Source of the DNA: Bretschneidera sinensis
Taxonomy: Eukaryota > Streptophyta > Magnoliopsida > Brassicales > Akaniaceae
Length of the DNA stretch: 64,000 nt
Direction of reading: 5' to 3'
NCBI GenBank assembly: GCA_023935145.1
Contig: CM043697.1
Span: 50,945,001-51,009,000, forward strand
The translations under genes were made by a program, and so were the position numbers. Shown piece by piece: positions 59,933 to 64,000 of this stretch; the first letter of the stretch is position 1; the number at the start of each line of letters is the position of its first letter. Under the pieces are notes generated by a model. That model was not told the DNA's origin. It worked only from the letters and a program-made list of their open reading frames with translations, and searched no databases.

Positions 59933-61410
59933 GAAATTATACTAATCTTGATTTTATTTAGAAAAATCTCTTTTTGTTGTTTGTAATTACAATATGAAAT
60001 AAAATCAATTTAAAGGAAATAATCAAAGGAAAAGAAAGTTGTTTTTTGAATATCAAATTAATAAGAGAAAGAACTTCTTGGAAACCGATTTCACTTAATT
60101 CCTCACAATGCTTAACTCGTCTAACTAATTAAAATTAATCCTCTTTGTTTGTTAGCGAAATCTCCAACTTATCCAAAAACCTCTTTCGATAGTCAAATGG
60201 AAATATTCTTGTTCATCATTATACACAAGAGTATGCAAATTAATAAAACAAGAAAGCATTAAGACAAATGATTTTTTTTAGACTACAAAAGTTCATATAA
60301 GTCTTTAGATTCCTATATTTACCTATGCTGAAATATCCAAGTTCTATCCTGTAATTCCTTTTTTCGATAACAAATCACAATAGCAAGATCATCTAATTAA
60401 TGACCATTCAATTATAAGCAATATGTCCAAAATAAATCAGTCAAACATAGAAGATAATTACTGCAAATTAGTATAGAAAAGCAAGCATAGTTTGAAATCA
60501 AATTACATCATTTTCCTAGAATAAAGAAAGTTTAGTTCATGCTAAAAATTAAATTTAGCAGCAGCAGCAGCAGTTGAACGCACACTAGTTTACTTCTTTC
60601 GACAGCAAATCACAATATCAAGATCATCTAATTAATAGCCAGTCAATTAGAAGCAATATGTTCAAAATAAATCAGCCAAACATAGAAGATAATTACTGCA
60701 AATCAATATAGAAAAGCAAGCATAGTTTGAAATTAAATTACATCGTTTTCCTAGAATAGAGAAAGTTTAGTTCATGCTAAAAATTAAATTTAACAGCAAC
60801 AAATTCACCATAATTCCATAAACTAGTGTGCATTCAACTGCTACTGCTGCTGCTGTGGAGGGCTACTGTGCGATCAGCGTTGGATACCGAGCAGGGGGCG
60901 AGGTAGGTGCCAGCTGTGAGGAAGCAACTACTAGAGGCAGCAGCTGTTGGTGCTAGATTAGGAAAACTACTGCTGCCGAATGAGGAGGACTAGTGGTTGC
61001 GGGTTACTGCTGTCGAATGAAGAGGAGAGCACTGTCGGCTATCTCTCTAGGGCTACGTCTCTAGGGCTGCGTCTCTAGGGCTGTAAGATATCTCATTTAA
61101 TTAGGGTTTCTCTTTTTCCTTTATATAGGCTCCAAAGTCTTTAATTAAAATTTCCTTTTTTATACGCTCCAGAGTCTTCAAATAAAATTTCTTTTTTAAC
61201 AGGCTCCAAAGTCTTCAATTAAAATTTCCTTTTTTAAACAAGAGAAAGAGTCCATTGACAATAGGACACTAAAATTTGGATCTTTCCCTCTTCTAAACTT
61301 GAAATAAATTAAATGACAACAATGAAGCCTAAAACCAACAAAAATTAGTAAAATTAGATTAAAGTTAAAAGTTAGTACGCAATAAAAATAGAAAATTATG
61401 CACGACATTA
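59933..61410 (-). repeat. 5' LTR of element D, right piece
   Basis: Continues D's LTR from GAAATTATAC. Compared with the left LTR it has extra sequence: a tandem duplication of about 235 bp (60360-60594 and 60595-60830), a (CAG)5 tract at 60560-60575, and three copies of a 37-bp unit beginning (G/C)GCTCCA(A/G)AGTC (61128-61164, 61165-61201, 61202-61238). A TATA-like TATATAAAGG (minus strand) lies at about 61118-61127. Confidence 0.88.
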
Positions 61411-61958
61411 GCTTGAAAGAAGAATATCCAGCTTTAATCCATGTGATACAAGCTACAGAAGGGGGTGGCATAGCCTAGTGGTTTTGTGTAGACTTTTTAT
61501 TTCATTAAGTATAGGTATGTGGGCCAATTTTATGTTTCTATGGTTGTAGGTGTTTGGGTCTATTTAATTCATTAAGTGGATTTTTTTTATTAGTTATAAG
61601 CATGTAGTTTAGATATTTTGGGCTTGAAGATGTTCATCCCATGTCTTTTAATTGATGTAGGCCTTATTCGGCCCTAGGGATTCACAGAGGGGTTTAAAAA
61701 TACTTGTAGCCGCATTTTGAGGGTAAGTTGAACGTGAATAAAATTTTCTTTATATAGAATTTTCAGTTTTCTCTACTTGTTCTTGATTGAACTAAGAACT
61801 TATCAAAGGCAAATATTTTGGGGCATTCTCACCGAATCTAGATTCTTGAAACAAGATTTCAACTGTTGTAGATTATCTTGACTTGATTCTTAGCTTCCTT
61901 GGGTAAGTTTCAATTTGATTGCGGGTTCAAGGGATTTTCATCCCACGGGTTCATATCA
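61411..61958 (+). repeat. 3' LTR of element F, right piece
   Basis: Starts with D's target duplication GCTTG and then AAAGAAGAAT. It is collinear with F's 5' LTR from 26804 to 27354 and ends TTCATATCA. Confidence 0.92.
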
Positions 61959-62011
61959 CTGCAACTCAAGCTCTTGCCACTGAGCCAAGCTAAAGTAGCT
62001 TCCCATCCCTA
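61959..62011 (-). mobile_element. Possible 5' head of a tRNA-derived SINE, cut by element F
   Basis: On the minus strand GGGATGGGAAGCTAC is followed by TTGGCTCAGTGGCAAGAGCT and TGAGTTGCAG. TGGCTCAGTGGCAAGAG is a good pol III A box of tRNA type, as in plant SINE heads. The sequence stops at F's LTR and no B box is found on F's other side. Confidence 0.45.
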
Positions 62012-63085
62012 ATTAATAAAAAACAGACAAATGACTCATCATCAAAGTTAAAGAAATACTAGTAATAATATAGATAAGTTCAAAGAAACAAACTTCAAAA
62101 CAGACCAATGGAGTGTGAACACATAATGATGCTAGAGAAAAATAACTCACTGGAATAGTTAAGAAAAATGATATGGTTTACCAAAGTATGAAAATAAAAA
62201 ATCATTACAGTAGTTTCAGTACTTAATAATATTAATTTTTGAAAAAAAATCTCCGTGTTGATAATGGAGTATGAGGATGCAAATAATACTTTCAAAAGGA
62301 AAAAAAATTGTTAAGTACAAATGAATCAGGAAATTGAAAATTTTTCTCCATATATAGAGTTACTGATATATTGTGTTGTATCATGTTGTTGCAAATGGGA
62401 ATTTGTTTCTTGTTTTCTTTTTTACTTGTTTTATACTTACTTGATAAATTAGGTTGGGTCCTCACACTATCTTTCCTGGTATGAATGCAGGTGGTATTAT
62501 CGTTCTAGGTTTTGTCTGATCAGGGTTTCTCCATGTTAGTTTTTGTTATGAAATGTGAGAAATAAGTCTGAATGAATACATTTGATGTGGTTGTATGAAT
62601 AGCACTAAAGTTTGCAGAGTGCATAAAGGAGTGTTTTAGTGTGGTTGTACTAACAGCATGGTTGTTTTTCGTTTCTTACTCTTAATTGATAGAGAATAGA
62701 GTGATTCATATCTATTTTGGGTTTCTAAAAATGGGTGTTTTGGAATTTGGAGGGAGGAAACATGTTGCTTGAGTCCTTGCATCGATGTATTTTTCTTTTC
62801 AATGAATGATCCAACATGAAATTCATATAACATGTAAAATTATGAATCACTTATGATAGAATAAAGATTGTTAAACATACTTTTAGACACTCAATTTGAC
62901 ATTCTGAATAACTCAATTGTAATTGATTAAAAATTTAAATGTTAATTATCATTAAATTACTATTCAAAAATTTTAAATATAAAAAATAATTGTTTCAAAA
63001 ATATTTTTGAATAACATTACTAGTTAGTTTATCAATAAAAGTTTTATTGTACAATAATAATCTGTTAAGTTCACTTTTAATGTAG
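62012..63085 (+). other. AT-rich non-coding sequence upstream of the MYB/SANT-like gene
   Basis: No ORF or element recognised. It ends in TTTTAATGTAG, a plausible splice acceptor directly before the ATG at 63086, so part of this may be a 5' UTR intron. Confidence 0.5.
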
Positions 63086-64000
63086 ATGGCTTTTGAAAGC
63101 GTTGAAATTTCTTTATGGGGCTCTGAGAGAGAGAAATGTTTTATCGATATCATAGTTGATGAGGTAAACAAGGGAAACATGAAAGATGGTGTGTTTCATA
63201 GAAAGATTTGAGATTTTATTTGCAAAGAATTGAATATGAAGACCAACAAGCTATTTACAGTGAAACAATTTAGGGAGAAATATCAAAGGTTGCGTATGAA
63301 ACACCGATTGTTTAGTCAATTGCTTGAGCAAACTGGGTTTGGTTGGAATGCAAAAAGTAATATTGTCACAGCCTTAAATGAGACTTAAGAAAATTACAGT
63401 TGGGTATCCTTTTTCTCCCTAAAATTCATATGGTGGACTTATCTTACGATAATTTCTTTGAATAATTTTAGCAATCGGTAATGACATTTATATCTTGAAT
63501 TTTTTGTCTTAGGCACACCCGAAAGCTTCCCAATTTCATAAGCAAGGCTGTGAACACTACAAATTATTAGGGATTATCTTTAACAAGTTAACTACTACAG
63601 GAATTCTTCACCATGCTTCTACCCAAGATCCACCTAATTCCGATGAGGAGAATGAACTGCATAAAGTTTTTCTCAATAGTGGAGTGCATAGACACATGGA
63701 TGTTGATGGCCTTGCTAACTGGGATGACCCAAATACTCCGATTAACCTTGAAACCCCAAGCACTCAACCTGAACGTTCTGCTAAGCGTTCTAAAATAAAT
63801 AAAAAGAAAAAACAAAAAGAAACTAGAAATACTCAATTGAGTGACATTTTTGCCTATTTCATGAAGGCCACAAAAGCAAGGACAGAAGCCTCTTTGGCTA
63901 GTGCTGAGAGGTATAGAGAGAAAAGCGTTGAAGGAACAAGTTTGGTGGTTTCATCAAACTATTCAATGGTAGTGTGTTTGAAAGTTCTTGATGAAATGGA
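63086..64000 (+). pseudogene. MYB/SANT-like domain gene (PIF/Harbinger-associated or L10-interacting MYB type), two exons, runs off the window
   Basis: Exon 1 (63086-63403): ISLWGSEREKCFIDIIVDEV, GNMKDGVFHRKI-stop-DFICKEL, KQFREKYQRLRMKHRLFSQL, LEQTGFGWNAKSNIVTALNE, then T-stop-ENYSW. Intron 63404-63512 (GTATCC ... GTCTTAG) in phase 0. Exon 2 from 63513: AHPKASQFHKQGCEHYKLLG, HHASTQDPPNSDEENEL, a Lys/Arg-rich nuclear-localisation-like stretch (RSAKRSKINKKKKQKE) and a helical tail. This is the plant Myb/SANT-like family, found both as host genes and as the second gene of PIF/Harbinger transposons. Both internal stops (TGA near 63209, TAA near 63386) fall where the family has Trp, so this copy is probably dead. 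Confidence 0.8.

Larger units (their letters stand above)
32906..61410 (-). mobile_element. Element D: Athila-like retrotransposon in F's 3' LTR, with three insertions
   Basis: Minus-strand element bounded by GCTTA (32901-32905) and GCTTG (61411-61415). Plus-strand ends are TGATCGGTGC and CACGACATTA. The 3' LTR is on the left, and the 5' LTR on the right is split by E. gag, protease, RT, RNase H and integrase can all be found on the minus strand but are heavily broken. G2 and H are both inserted in gag (H near its start). Without insertions it is about 9.9 kb. Confidence 0.88.
26639..61958 (+). mobile_element. Element F: CRM-type chromovirus, 3' LTR split by element D
   Basis: A Ty3/gypsy unit of about 6.8 kb once the nested 28.5 kb is removed. 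LTRs start TGATGGG and end ATCA. The primer site is tRNA-Met type, and gag, protease, RT, RNase H and integrase follow in order. pol reads through the polypurine tract into the 3' LTR, a trait known from CRM (centromeric) chromoviruses. Its RT, RNase H and integrase are also CRM-like ([34 protein letters not shown]). The 3' LTR is in two pieces, 32734-32905 and 61411-61958. The outer 5-bp flanks (TATAT and CTGCA) do not match. Confidence 0.85.

Overview
This window reads as AT-rich, heterochromatic DNA from a flowering plant, probably a eudicot. It is almost entirely nested LTR retrotransposons, with no bacterial-style genes or operons. The evidence for a plant is the set of retroelement lineages: Athila-like, Tat-like and chromovirus Ty3/gypsy, plus Ale-like, SIRE-like and Tork-like Ty1/copia. 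Primer-binding sites match plant tRNA-Asp and initiator tRNA-Met, and a plant MYB/SANT-like gene enters at the right edge. I cannot name the species. CRM-type chromoviruses suggest, but do not prove, a (peri)centromeric location.

Region 1 (1-16779). A satellite array of 48-bp units was split by an Athila-like element, here called A (1691-15135, target duplication ACTAC/ACTGC). A was itself split by a Tekay-like chromovirus, G1 (6562-12229, perfect duplication CAACC). The array resumes at 15136 and runs into what looks like the LTR of a Tat/Ogre-type element (ending at 16779). The satellite may therefore be the tandem-repeat 3' UTR of that element.

Region 2 (16780-23866). A decayed Ale-like copia element (B) lacks its 3' end. 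A SIRE-like copia fragment (C, LTR plus gag) abuts it, followed by an inverted scrap of Tork-like reverse transcriptase.

Region 3 (23869-64000). Non-coding sequence beginning with a PIF/Harbinger-like end leads to a CRM-type chromovirus, F (26639-61958, + strand). F's 3' LTR was split at GCTTA/GCTTG by an Athila-like element, D (32906-61410, - strand). D in turn received three insertions: a solo Tekay-like LTR, G2 (39983-42109, AGGTT); an Athila-like element with a third ORF, H (43156-54475, + strand, ATATC); and a CRM-type element, E (54738-59932, - strand, AAAAT/GAAAT), which sits in D's 5' LTR. The last 0.9 kb is a two-exon MYB/SANT-like gene with in-frame stops that continues past the window.

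Every gag/pol gene has stops or frameshifts, so no element looks autonomous. A and E each carry an in-frame deletion joining the early part of gag-pol to the integrase C-terminus. Several LTRs carry their own short tandem arrays, some directly upstream of a TATA box. The insertion order follows directly from the nesting: F, then D in F, then G2, H and E in D; and separately A in the satellite, then G1 in A.
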